Assembly (NCBI GenBank): GCA_002354335.1
Contig: DELI01000027.1
Span: forward strand, 244,491-308,490
Reading direction: 5' to 3'
DNA length: 64,000 nt
Source of the DNA: Sphingobacterium sp. UBA2700
GTDB taxonomy: Bacteria > Bacteroidota > Bacteroidia > Sphingobacteriales > Sphingobacteriaceae
Under the pieces are notes generated by a model. The model saw only the letters and a list, made by a program, of their open reading frames with translations. It searched no databases and was not told the origin of the DNA. Shown here piece by piece: positions 1 to 8,201 of this stretch. Within the stretch, counting starts at the first letter, position 1, and each line of letters begins with the position of its first letter. A program made the translations under genes and the position numbers.

Positions 1-251
1 ATGCTGCTGAAATTAGTGGATTTAAAACAGTTTCAGAGTTTATTGTTTCTTTGGCAAAAAAAGAAGCGAAGCGCATTATTGAAGAGGAGACAAAATTGAT
101 TAAGTCGATAGAAGATAAGACTAAATTTGTTGAGGCGTTATTGAATCCACCTGCTCCGAATAAAGCCTTAAAATCTGCGCTAGAACAGTATACTGATCAG
201 TTTAATTCCGCCGCATCTAATGATTTCGACAGTTTTAGAAAAAAAGCATAA
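1..251 (+). CDS. TacA-type antitoxin (DUF1778-like), 5' end missing
   Basis: The reading frame is open from base 3 and continues upstream of the window, so the N-terminal DNA-binding ribbon-helix-helix is mostly outside. The visible part reads through GFKTVSEFIVSLAKKEA, which matches the end of the RHH domain of DUF1778 antitoxins. The charged C-terminal tail that follows is the part that in this family wraps around and neutralises the GNAT toxin. The stop lies inside the next gene (32-nt overlap), the usual TacA-TacT arrangement. By family knowledge the antitoxin binds the toxin and represses its own operon. The role is inferred from the visible C-terminal two thirds and the neighbour. The frame has an internal TTG at 51, which is not the true start. 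Confidence 0.8.
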   Translation, partial: AAEISGFKTVSEFIVSLAKKEAKRIIEEETKLIKSIEDKTKFVEALLNPPAPNKALKSALEQYTDQFNSAASNDFDSFRKKA

Positions 252-711
252 TCGTAAGAATTTTACGTGCGGCATAAAGGAATTAGATATTTATCTAAAA
301 CAATACGCAAATCAAGATATAAAACGGCGCTTGGCGGTTTGTTATGTCCTTGCTGACAAAAAGAATGATGTAATTGCATATTACACGCTTTCGTCCAATC
401 GAATAGATATATCCGATATCCCCGACAATTTAGCGAAATCTTTAGCGTATTCAGAGGTACCAGTAATCTTTATTGGACGATTAGCAGTACACCAGGATTA
501 TCAGGGAAACAAGCTAGGCCAAGCGATACTAATTGATGCATTTAAGCGCATTCTAGAAATCAGCACGCTCGTGGGGAACCATGCCGTCATTGTTGATCCA
601 ACCAATGAGCCTGCCGAAAGATTTTACGCTAAACTAGGCTTCCTATCTTTGAAAACATCGAAACGAATGTTTTTGCCATTAAAGACGATTGTCGATCTAT
701 TCGAAAAATAG
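220..711 (+). CDS. GNAT-family acetyltransferase toxin (TacT-like)
   Basis: This 163-residue protein has the N-terminal NFTCGIKELDIYLKQYANQD stretch typical of TacT/AtaT-type toxins. The central acetyl-CoA site follows (GRLAVHQDYQGNKLGQ, about residues 88-103), then RFYAKLGF near residue 137. In characterised members the enzyme acetylates the amino group of charged aminoacyl-tRNAs and blocks translation, and the antitoxin encoded just upstream neutralises it. The start at 220 overlaps the antitoxin stop by 32 nt, implying translational coupling. Family assignment is strong. Which tRNA is modified cannot be told from sequence. Confidence 0.88.
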   Translation: MISTVLEKKHNRKNFTCGIKELDIYLKQYANQDIKRRLAVCYVLADKKNDVIAYYTLSSNRIDISDIPDNLAKSLAYSEVPVIFIGRLAVHQDYQGNKLGQAILIDAFKRILEISTLVGNHAVIVDPTNEPAERFYAKLGFLSLKTSKRMFLPLKTIVDLFEK

Positions 712-761
712 ATTGTTCAATATCTATTACAGAAAGCTGTGGATGGCTTTCGTAAATCCCG

Positions 762-1259
762 CTATAGTTCCCCCTTCACCCTTTCAATCTGATAGCAATG
801 TCGTTTGCTATGCGCCGCTATCACCGTCAACCATTCAAACCTGGTCAGATAGCCAAGATTCGGGAATTCCATATCCATGCACATCAGCGTCAAATCCTTA
901 TCCTTCACATCCAGAACAAGCTTCGTTTTTCGAGCCAACACACGTTCTAGCAGGTCCTCCTTCGTATAATTATCCTCCTTAGGCAACAAGCTTTTATCCG
1001 CTTCGAACTTAGTATTTAAATCCAAGAACAGCGATCGAATAGCAGGCCCTTGCTCGTCAAAAGCGCGATTATAGGTCTGCACTTTACGATCCGGAATACC
1101 ATTCGAACTACGCAGAATATGCTCAACGATTTGGCCGATACTCCATCCGCCAGCTTCGGGCCTTCTATTAATCTGTTCATCCGTGAGATCCTGAATAAGC
1201 GTCTTAAGCTGATCAAAAACCTCCGTAATCTCCCTTGATATTTGCTGATTGATTTCCAT
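762..1259 (-). CDS. DinB-fold metal-dependent protein
   Basis: A 165-residue protein with the DinB/YfiT four-helix pattern. The three metal-ligand histidines are at the expected places: H47 in IVEHIL, and H150 and H154 in AAHSKRH near the C-terminus. The N-terminal segment with RPEAGGWSIGQIVEHI is the family signature. Members are often thiol-dependent transferases or have unknown roles, so no substrate is proposed. The gene is convergent with the GNAT toxin gene, 50 nt apart. No leader or signal peptide is seen, so a cytoplasmic location is expected. Confidence 0.8.
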   Translation of the reverse strand: MEINQQISREITEVFDQLKTLIQDLTDEQINRRPEAGGWSIGQIVEHILRSSNGIPDRKVQTYNRAFDEQGPAIRSLFLDLNTKFEADKSLLPKEDNYTKEDLLERVLARKTKLVLDVKDKDLTLMCMDMEFPNLGYLTRFEWLTVIAAHSKRHCYQIERVKGEL

Positions 1260-1336
1260 AGTACATTGCTTTAATGCAATATCTCAAATACTATGCAAAG
1301 TTCGCTTGTCTTAAGGCAAGAAATGCTGGGTGTCCC

Positions 1337-3361
1337 TTACTTTGAGGGTTGAAGATTAACTTTGCTGTTATCCTTCGCACGCTTGGATTGTGCGAGTTTC
1401 TTAGATAACTCTTCCGCTTCTTCGATGAGCACCTGAACATAATTCACCCGAGAATTCATGGCATCAGGATTCCAGTTTAGCCCAAGCTTGGTGATGTTGA
1501 CCGATAAGCCAACCAGCAATGCGTTGATGCGGTAAGCGAGCGTTTGTAAATGCTGTATATCGTCTTTGAAAGCCTTTCCGCGAAGCGGCTCTTTCCCAAA
1601 TTGCTCTAGCGAATCATAACTTTGCGCCAAGGAAGCCTGCGTAAATTTACGCAGCAGGCGAAGGTCGTAGTGATTCAAGTTCGCGGTCTGGTAGCTTTCC
1701 TGTATCTTCTCCAGGTAATCACGAAAATGTTTGAAAAGAGAAGCTGTCGTCTGTTCTACGCTTCGATAATGATTGATAGGAATCGCCAAACAACCCAGAA
1801 CCGCAAATATAGAACCTAAGAGGGTGAAGGCGAATCTGCTACCTAAAATATCATGAAGCTCTCCTTCATGTAGTTTCTGTCCCAGCAAGATCGTAATCGT
1901 AATGAAAATCACGCATACCAAGTAATTGGGTTTATTGAAAAGAAGAAACAGGTAGAGGCACAATGCGGCGATCGCTAAAAGGGCAAAGGTATTTTTGATT
2001 AGCAGCAATAAAAGTAGGCTGATCGCAATACCAATCAAAGAACCTACAATTCGTTGGTAATTTCTCTTTTGCGTAATGGTATAGCTCGGTCTGGCGACTA
2101 AGATTATGGTCAACAAAATCCAGGAAGCATAACGATACTCCGGCAGGAGAAACCCGATCAAACCACCCGATATCAAGAGAATCGACATACGTACCGCATA
2201 AGAAAAAATAGGCGAACGAAAATTTAAATTCTTAATAATGGTTTGGAAACTGCTCTGTGGAGCAACAAAATCCTTAAAGTTTTTAGATTCTATCCAGGAG
2301 TCATCAGCAGCAAACTTACTGATGTGTATATGCTGAAGGATATCCGACAACTGCTTTAATTGAGCACTTATAGAATAAATTAATGCCGCTTTTTCAGGAG
2401 AAGCCAGACGCTGCTCTGCCTCTAGCTGCGCGTACAATCTATTCAGTTCAGCCGTACCTATGCTGCGGAAAGTTTTCTCTTTGTTGGTTTGCATCAATCG
2501 CGACGTTTCAAAGGCTAGAATCGCTAACGACCTTCGGATGCTGTGTAAGGTGTTTCCACCGCTCAAAGTCTCTCTAATCGTCTCATAATCGTTATCTACG
2601 GCCATCAATAGCTCATAAAGATCGACCAATTGGTAGAGCTTAGCCAACCAGCGCTTGCTGTATGCATTCCCTTCTGCGAGAAGACGTTTGTCGCGCAACA
2701 GAATGGAACGTACAGATTCTAGTTGATCGCTCACCCGCGAATGCAGCGCGCTTAGTTGTTTATACGTTTTATTGAGAGGTACATCCTCATCATAACAATC
2801 AACCTTCAGACGTATGAGTTTCGCCATATTACTGATTCCGCCTTCCACCGCATAGCGTAAGGAGCGATGTGGGAACAGATAGACTTGGGCAATACAAACG
2901 ATGAAAAAGAATATCGCACCTGCCGTTACAGAAAGACTGAATTGTATGGGGTCTTCAGGACGTAGCCCAATGGTAAAACTGGCAACGATTAACCCTAAAT
3001 TGCCAACAACATTGATGCGAAAACCTAGTAAGGCAATAATAGTATAGACGAAGCCAAAAATTCCTAAAAGTAATACTATAGTCCAGGAATTATAATGTAA
3101 AGCTAGTGAGCTTGTTATTGCTGTAACGAAAAAGATCGGGATACAATAGAATGCTGTGCTAAGCTTGTCCGATTTATTGCCTGGTAGATCGGTTAGTGAG
3201 GCCAATAAAGTGCCCACAGCAAAAGCGACTGCGATATGACCATCCCAAAAAAGGAATAGCAAAGAGCTGGGTAAAAGGATGGTTAAAATGTTTCTAAGTG
3301 CGTCCAGACTAGATTCAGTCCTTAAAAATGACGCCACCTTTGAAAAAAAAGCAGCATTCAA
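1337..3361 (-). CDS. FUSC-family inner-membrane protein (YccS-like)
   Basis: A 674-residue protein with two hydrophobic blocks of several membrane segments each, about residues 20-175 and 385-520. They are separated by a soluble, helix-rich region of about 200 residues, and a soluble C-terminal domain follows. This duplicated layout is that of the FUSC/YccS/AaeB-like family, whose characterised members export aromatic acids. Many are unassigned. The basic tail (KKLAQSKRAKDN) suggests a cytoplasmic C-terminus. It stands alone, with about 150 nt of A+T-rich sequence upstream. The family is well supported, the substrate is not. Confidence 0.78.
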   Translation of the reverse strand: MNAAFFSKVASFLRTESSLDALRNILTILLPSSLLFLFWDGHIAVAFAVGTLLASLTDLPGNKSDKLSTAFYCIPIFFVTAITSSLALHYNSWTIVLLLGIFGFVYTIIALLGFRINVVGNLGLIVASFTIGLRPEDPIQFSLSVTAGAIFFFIVCIAQVYLFPHRSLRYAVEGGISNMAKLIRLKVDCYDEDVPLNKTYKQLSALHSRVSDQLESVRSILLRDKRLLAEGNAYSKRWLAKLYQLVDLYELLMAVDNDYETIRETLSGGNTLHSIRRSLAILAFETSRLMQTNKEKTFRSIGTAELNRLYAQLEAEQRLASPEKAALIYSISAQLKQLSDILQHIHISKFAADDSWIESKNFKDFVAPQSSFQTIIKNLNFRSPIFSYAVRMSILLISGGLIGFLLPEYRYASWILLTIILVARPSYTITQKRNYQRIVGSLIGIAISLLLLLLIKNTFALLAIAALCLYLFLLFNKPNYLVCVIFITITILLGQKLHEGELHDILGSRFAFTLLGSIFAVLGCLAIPINHYRSVEQTTASLFKHFRDYLEKIQESYQTANLNHYDLRLLRKFTQASLAQSYDSLEQFGKEPLRGKAFKDDIQHLQTLAYRINALLVGLSVNITKLGLNWNPDAMNSRVNYVQVLIEEAEELSKKLAQSKRAKDNSKVNLQPSK

Positions 3362-3509
3362 TATGTTATAATTGCATTAATTTATAGGCGCAAAAATAAC
3401 AATAATAAATTGAAAATAAAATATGATATCGCTTCTTGTGAAGGATGCAATATAATATTTTGATGACAGAAATTCTACTTGTTTTAAATTTTGAAAATTT
3501 GCAGACACT

Positions 3510-4040
3510 TTAATCTACTTTTTCAAGATAGGGAAGCAGCTTCGGCATTATTTTCTTAAACCAAAATGTATATTGTTCCGGGTGAAGCTTTAGGTCATCT
3601 AATAATTCATAGGCGGCTACATATTTAATTGCCCGCACTTCATCTGGATTAAAGCGTTCTATCGGGTCAGTATATTTTCCAACAAAAACGTGGTCATACT
3701 CATTTTCCCATAAACCATTTTCCAATTCCTCAGCGTAAGATAAGGTAAAGAGTTCTTCGATTTCGACTTGTATTCCCAATTCCTCAAATGTTCTCCGTTT
3801 TGCCGCATCAATCGTTTCCTCAGCAGGGCGGGGGTGCCCACAGCAAGCATTGGTCCATAGGTTTGGACTATGATATTTGCCAGCCGCTCGTTTTTGCAAC
3901 AATATTCTTCCTTGTTCGTCCAATAAAAAAACAGAGAACGCACGATGCTTTTTATTTTGCTCATGTGCAGCCTGCTTCTCCATCTCGCCAATGGGATTGT
4001 CCTGTTCGTCGACTAATATTACGTATTCTTCCTTCATCAT
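3510..4040 (-). CDS. idi: Isopentenyl-diphosphate delta-isomerase, type I
   Basis: A 176-residue Nudix-fold enzyme that interconverts isopentenyl and dimethylallyl diphosphate for isoprenoid (quinone, carotenoid, undecaprenyl) synthesis. The metal and catalytic residues known from the E. coli enzyme are visible: H26, H32, the NACCGHPRP motif with C67 and H69, and E87 in the Nudix-like helix RRTFEELGI. Length matches the family. The ATG at 4040 is chosen because the conserved N-terminus (VILVDEQDNPIGEMEK) begins directly after it. It is probably monocistronic: the next gene on the same strand ends at 3361. Confidence 0.95.
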   Translation of the reverse strand: MMKEEYVILVDEQDNPIGEMEKQAAHEQNKKHRAFSVFLLDEQGRILLQKRAAGKYHSPNLWTNACCGHPRPAEETIDAAKRRTFEELGIQVEIEELFTLSYAEELENGLWENEYDHVFVGKYTDPIERFNPDEVRAIKYVAAYELLDDLKLHPEQYTFWFKKIMPKLLPYLEKVD

Positions 4041-4103
4041 CGTTACGCTCGCTAATATTTAAGTGTGAAATATAACAAATAAAATCTCAAATGTCCTACC
4101 GAC

Positions 4104-5141
4104 CTAGCTACTCAGCTCCTTTATTCTTTTAATGAACAAATCAACATCGTTTTCGTTTGTTGCCCATGAGCAAACGATACGGACTACTGCTTCTTGCTCA
4201 TTCAGTTTTTCCCAAACATAGAATTCAAATTCATCGTAAAGAACATTGATGACGCTGTAGGGCAGGATCGGAAATAGCTGATTGCTTTCTGGGGACAATG
4301 AAAAAGAAAATCCTGCCGACTGAAGTGCCTCAGCGATGCGCATAGCGTGGCGATTCGCACGTTTTGCCAGATCAAAATAAAGTTGATGCTCAAATAAAGC
4401 ATAAAATTGTGCAGCCAATAGGCGCCCTTTTGCCATCAATGCCCCTTTTTGCTTCATCGCATAGGAAAAACCTTCTGCAAGCGCGGAATTTGTAAATATA
4501 ATCGCTTCCCCAAGTAAGCCTCCGTTCTTCGTCGCACCCAAATAAAAAACATCCGCATACGCAGCAACATCTCGGATCCCTAGGGAAACCTTCTCACTGC
4601 AGAGGGCGGCGGCCATCCTTGCTCCGTCTATAAACAGTTTTAATCCCTTTTCCCTGCAGTGTGTAGAAATAAGTTGAAGTTCTTCTTTTGTATAAATGCT
4701 TCCCAGTTCCGTCGTTTGGGAGATATAGACCAGAGCCGGTTTTACCATATGCTCGTCATTATGCAAGTCCAATATCGATTGAATTCCTTCAATTGTCAAT
4801 TTCCCATCGATATGCGGAACCGTATTAATTTTATGCCCCGCGTATTCAATAGCACCAGTCTCATGCACATGAATGTGGCCCGTGTCCGCAGCGATTACTG
4901 ATTCATAAGGTTTCAATAAGTGACTAATCACCAGAAGATTGGCTTGTGTACCTCCAGAAACAAAATAGATAGGCGTATCGGGGTTCTCTAGATGTTTTCT
5001 GATAAATGTTTTCGCCTGTTCACTGATGCGATCGTATCCATAGCCTGCCTCTTGTTGCAGGTTTGTCTCTAATAACACTTCGAGTATCCGGGGATGTGCG
5101 CCTTCCGAATAATCGTTCTTAAAACTGACTTTGGTTCCCAT
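4104..5141 (-). CDS. Low-specificity L-threonine aldolase (PLP-dependent)
   Basis: A 345-residue fold-type I PLP enzyme expected to cleave L-threonine or L-allo-threonine to glycine and acetaldehyde. FKNDYSEGAHP opens the protein as in the family. FVSGGTQAN binds the cofactor phosphate, FIDGARMAAA holds the Asp contacting the pyridine nitrogen, and YLGATKNGG carries the Schiff-base lysine. The ATG at 5141 is chosen rather than a TTG 45 nt upstream, because the upstream extension (NFTLAPLFSP...) has no family counterpart. It lies 63 nt from idi on the same strand, so co-transcription is possible. Confidence 0.9.
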   Translation of the reverse strand: MGTKVSFKNDYSEGAHPRILEVLLETNLQQEAGYGYDRISEQAKTFIRKHLENPDTPIYFVSGGTQANLLVISHLLKPYESVIAADTGHIHVHETGAIEYAGHKINTVPHIDGKLTIEGIQSILDLHNDEHMVKPALVYISQTTELGSIYTKEELQLISTHCREKGLKLFIDGARMAAALCSEKVSLGIRDVAAYADVFYLGATKNGGLLGEAIIFTNSALAEGFSYAMKQKGALMAKGRLLAAQFYALFEHQLYFDLAKRANRHAMRIAEALQSAGFSFSLSPESNQLFPILPYSVINVLYDEFEFYVWEKLNEQEAVVRIVCSWATNENDVDLFIKRIKELSS

Positions 5142-5243
5142 TAGCTCAAAGATAGGTGAAAATAAGGGCGCAAGGGTGAAATTCAAATACTATTTGCTAT
5201 CAATTGTTTTTCTGCCAAAGGTCATGCACTGCTAAAAACAAAA

Positions 5244-5272
5244 CAGGCTGCAGCAAATCAATGCGCAGCCTG
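5244..5272 (-). terminator. Intrinsic terminator after the DUF937 gene
   Basis: CAGGCTGC pairs with GCAGCCTG across a 13-nt loop. On the minus strand the stem is followed by a T-rich run (TTTTGTTTTT). It lies 26 nt past the stop of the DUF937 gene. Confidence 0.75.
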
Positions 5273-5297
5273 CTCTATATGTTTATGTTTTATTGTC

Positions 5298-5972
5298 TTA
5301 TTTTCCGAACATCCCAGTCAAAGCATCCAAAATTCCACCTTTAGATTCTTTGTCTTTATCTTGATTGAAGAAATCGCCAACTAGATCGCCTAAGCCACCT
5401 TCAACATTTGGCTGGGAGCTGTTTGCGCCCGCACCGCCAAGGATGTTACCAAGAATACCTCCTAAACCGCCAGATGCAGCACCCGAACCGCCTCCGCCCA
5501 AAACACTACCGATTAAATCGCCGATACCACCGCCCGATGATCCCGCTTCGCCAGCGCTTTCTTGCTTCTTCTTACCTAGGTAGCCCATAACAAGCGGAGC
5601 TACTAAAGCTAAGATTCCTGCGATTTTCTTAATATCTAATCCTGTTTTTGCCGATAAGGTTTCCTTAACGTTATCCGTGTTTCTACCAAACATATGGTTT
5701 ACGATCTTATCCTCATCCTCGGTAGGGCCTTGGTTGAACAATGCACCCAAATTGTCGAAGATACTACCGTTATGTTTGCTGTCGATCGCATTTTGAATGC
5801 CATTCGCTTGCTCGGGACTTTTGTTCGCGTTGTAGTTTAAAGCAGACATCATCAAAGGTACTGCGGCAGCAACTACATACTGTGCTTTATCTTTGTCTAC
5901 GCCTAATTTTTGAGAAATGCTCTCTACAGCTTGGGAGCCGATATTGCCGGAAATTAAATCTGTGATATTCAT
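5298..5972 (-). CDS. DUF937 domain protein
   Basis: A 224-residue protein. Residues 1-140 form the helical DUF937 region, with the N-terminal DLISGNIGSQAVESISQKLG and the VAAAVPLMMSALNYN helix typical of the family. A Gly/Ser-rich linker (about 145-200) and a short C-terminal segment ending GILDALTGMFGK follow. A hydrophobic stretch KIAGILALVAPLVMGYLG is likely amphipathic or membrane-associated. Function is unknown in the family, although the E. coli relative YidB is widely conserved. There is no signal peptide. It stands divergent from the DUF2891 lipoprotein gene with a 67-nt shared upstream region. Confidence 0.82.
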   Translation of the reverse strand: MNITDLISGNIGSQAVESISQKLGVDKDKAQYVVAAAVPLMMSALNYNANKSPEQANGIQNAIDSKHNGSIFDNLGALFNQGPTEDEDKIVNHMFGRNTDNVKETLSAKTGLDIKKIAGILALVAPLVMGYLGKKKQESAGEAGSSGGGIGDLIGSVLGGGGSGAASGGLGGILGNILGGAGANSSQPNVEGGLGDLVGDFFNQDKDKESKGGILDALTGMFGK

Positions 5973-6039
5973 GTTTTGGTTTATTTTGTTTTATTGTTAT
6001 AAATTTACTGCTTATAAATCAAATATAAAGCCAAAGTAA

Positions 6040-7140
6040 ATGCGCATAAGTACAACGATTTTAGGGTTAGTATTGATATCCGGTATTTTTAGTTCTTGTC
6101 AATCGGAAACCGTTAAAAAAGAAAAAACCGAAATTGAAAAAACTCATCTTACAGCAACGCTAGCGAAAGATATCTTTGCTCTACCGATACATTGTTTACA
6201 GATAGAGTATCCCAATAAACTTGGTCAGGTTCTTGCATCGGAAGTCGATTTAAAAACACCTAAAGTCTTGCGCCCCGTGTTTTACGGATGCTACGACTGG
6301 CACTCTTCAGTCCACGGATATTGGTCTATCGTGAAGCTCATGAAGCAGTTTCCAGAACTGGACGCTAATGGAGAGGTTCGTAAAGTTCTTAATCAGCATA
6401 TTACTGCTGATAATGTAATCATCGAGAAAGCTTTTTTTGAGGATAAGAATAATCTAGGGTTTGAACGTACCTACGGTTGGGCATGGCTTTTTAAATTGCA
6501 GGAGGAGCTGCACACTTGGAACGACCCGGATGCAAAACGCTGGGAGCAGGCCTTACAACCCTTAGTCGATTTACTAGTACAGCGCTACAAGGTGTATCTT
6601 CCGAAGCAACTTTACCCAATACGTACCGGGCAGCATGATAACACAGCTTTCGGTCTTTCCCTGTCGCTAGATTATGCACGTACCGTGGGCGACGAATCCT
6701 TCGAAGCAGCAATTAAAGAACATAGCCTTCGTTACTACAAACAGGATGTCAACTGTAATCTGGCATATGAACCTAGTGGAAATGACTTCCTCTCACCTTG
6801 TTTGGAAGAAGCATTTCTAATGAGCAAAGTAATGAATAAGCAGGATTATAATGCTTGGCTAAAGACATTTATGCCTGTTCTTTTTGATAAAGACTTTAAG
6901 TTAGAGCCGGCCGTAGTAAAAGATCGCACCGATGGAAAGTTGGTGCATCTAGATGGTCTAAATTACAGCCGAGCTGCCTGCTTAAAAGGAATCGTAAAAC
7001 AAATCCCAGAACTGGAAGCCCTGAAAGCAATCGCTGAAAACCATATCGCATTTTCCATCGGAAATATCTCTGCAAAAGATGACTACATGGGCTCACACTG
7101 GCTAGGAACCTTTGCATTGTATGCGCTTAGTGGGGAATAG
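6040..7140 (+). CDS. DUF2891 lipoprotein
   Basis: A 366-residue protein with a lipoprotein signal: hydrophobic residues 5-17, then GIFSSC with the lipid-carrying Cys20. The mature part is an alpha/alpha-barrel-like DUF2891 protein, recognisable by VFYGCYDWHSSVHGYW (about residues 82-97) and the conserved TYGWAW and GNDFLSPCLEEA stretches. It is expected at the outer membrane or in the periplasm. DUF2891 resembles glycoside-processing barrels but no reaction has been proven. The stop codon is directly followed by a heptamer-ended repeat element that also supplies a hairpin and T-run. Confidence 0.82.
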   Translation: MRISTTILGLVLISGIFSSCQSETVKKEKTEIEKTHLTATLAKDIFALPIHCLQIEYPNKLGQVLASEVDLKTPKVLRPVFYGCYDWHSSVHGYWSIVKLMKQFPELDANGEVRKVLNQHITADNVIIEKAFFEDKNNLGFERTYGWAWLFKLQEELHTWNDPDAKRWEQALQPLVDLLVQRYKVYLPKQLYPIRTGQHDNTAFGLSLSLDYARTVGDESFEAAIKEHSLRYYKQDVNCNLAYEPSGNDFLSPCLEEAFLMSKVMNKQDYNAWLKTFMPVLFDKDFKLEPAVVKDRTDGKLVHLDGLNYSRAACLKGIVKQIPELEALKAIAENHIAFSIGNISAKDDYMGSHWLGTFALYALSGE

Positions 7141-7503
7141 TCTTTAGTACTTAGTCTTTAGTACTTAGTATTTAGTAGTTAGTATTTAGACCTATTGCGG
7201 GTATAGGAGTGATGTATTAGATGTTAGAAATTAGAGCAGCGCGCTGATTAGGCGCCTTTCTTTTTGCTGGTTTGTTTTTGAACAGGAAGAGAGAGTTTGT
7301 CTTGAATCAGGAAAGTTTGTTTTGAACCAAGAAAGGAAGGATTTAAGGATTAGCAGGATCCTGTATATCCTTTTATCTTTCCTTTCCTAGTTCAAGCCAA
7401 CCTGTCATTTCATTTTCTAACTGAAAGACAAAACCAAATCTCTAACGTAAAACATCTATTCCAGCCCTAGGTCTAAATACTAACTACTAAATACTAAGTA
7501 CTA
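7141..7503 (+). repeat. Nested inverted-repeat intergenic element, copy A
   Basis: The left edge (7144-7192) is seven tandem heptamers of the form TTAGTNN, ending TTAGACC. The right edge (7470-7503) is the reverse complement of the inner five heptamers, 34 of 34 bases matching. Inside are a TTAGA-rich stretch, a hairpin GCGCGCTGATTAGGCGC plus T-run (about 7238-7265) that can terminate the upstream gene, and an inner imperfect palindrome around 7320-7400 built from TTGAACCAAGAAAGGAAGG and its complement. The element ends exactly at the stop codon of the next gene. No ORF is credible inside it. Confidence 0.85.
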
Positions 7504-7761
7504 TTAGATTGCAACAAGTCTATTCGCTTCCAAGCGTACTGCTACTCGTTGTATCAGTGTGATTCCATCTTCTTTTGAGATAATTGCCGAAAGATCGATT
7601 CCTCTTTTTGATAATGCAGATAATAGGGCAGTGCGGAAAGCAGATTTACTTGTTCCCCAATTTGTTTTTACGATGTCGTTGTTGATAATGACTAGTTCTT
7701 GAGTGGAGTAGTTCTTAAACTGCTCTGCAAGGTGTTGTTGTAATGGTTTTGTGTTTGACAT
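7504..7761 (-). CDS. Small conserved-looking protein of unknown function
   Basis: An 85-residue ORF with an ATG start and good coding character. It has an amphipathic N-terminal helix (LAEQFKNYSTQELVIINNDI), a WGTSKSAFRTALLSAL helix and a C-terminal ISKEDG...VAVRLEANRLV segment. It has no signal peptide, Cys pair or recognised motif. The stop TAA abuts the right end of repeat copy A. A second, inverted copy of the same element lies about 450 bp upstream, so the gene is flanked by inverted copies. I do not recognise the family. Its size and composition fit a small cytoplasmic or nucleoid-type protein, but that is only a guess. Confidence 0.6.
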   Translation of the reverse strand: MSNTKPLQQHLAEQFKNYSTQELVIINNDIVKTNWGTSKSAFRTALLSALSKRGIDLSAIISKEDGITLIQRVAVRLEANRLVAI

Positions 7762-8081
7762 ACAATTAAGAATTAAAAGGGTTTAACCATAATTGCATTC
7801 AGAAAGGGTGAAATAAAGCTATTGCGTTTATTTTGGTATGATACCCGTATTGTTTTACCACCGCGGTGTCTTCACTCGGTTGGTATTGCTATCGCAATTC
7901 TGAATACTCTACAAATTTAGTAGATATTATTTTAAAATTCCAAATTTTTCAAAAAAAATATTTTTCAGGATGATCTGAAGCATTTAGGGAGAGGGAAGAT
8001 GCTTCAAATGATACTAGTAGATATATGGCTTTTATCAAAAGCTTTTTATAACCCAATAAGCGCCCTTTTGGAACGGTTATG
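7762..8081. other. Intergenic stretch upstream of the small gene
   Basis: A+T-rich non-coding DNA of about 320 bp with no supported ORF. It contains one short hairpin, GAAGCAT paired with ATGCTTC (7977-8001). The promoter of the minus-strand small gene should lie in the first 100 bp, but no clear TAnnTTTG was found. Confidence 0.5.
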
Positions 8082-8170
8082 ATTGGGTTGATAAAGGGTT
8101 AAACAATGGGTTTACATTGGGTTTGAATTGGGTATGTATTGGGTTTGCATTGGGTTAGCATTGGGTTTGA
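8082..8170 (+). repeat. 11-bp tandem repeat, consensus ATTGGGTTTGN
   Basis: Six uninterrupted 11-bp units run from 8105 to 8170 (AATGGGTTTAC, ATTGGGTTTGA, ATTGGGTATGT, ATTGGGTTTGC, ATTGGGTTAGC, ATTGGGTTTGA). Degenerate units extend on both sides (8082 and after 8170). Related units occur at 29644-29727 and 48147-48222. The 11-bp period places the GGG block on the same helix face in each turn. No ORF spans it. Confidence 0.85.
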
Positions 8171-8201
8171 GTCGACGAAGGGTTGAGTTGCTGTTGGGTG
8201 A

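Noticed and set aside
689..982. 97-residue plus-strand frame starting before the DinB-like gene end
   Set aside because: It lies mostly antisense to the DinB-fold gene, which has the conserved His triad. It has no ribosome-binding site or domain.
5365..5583. Open frames antisense to the DUF937 gene (Pro-rich)
   Set aside because: They mirror the Gly-rich linker of the real gene. The DUF937 frame has the domain signature and an ATG start.
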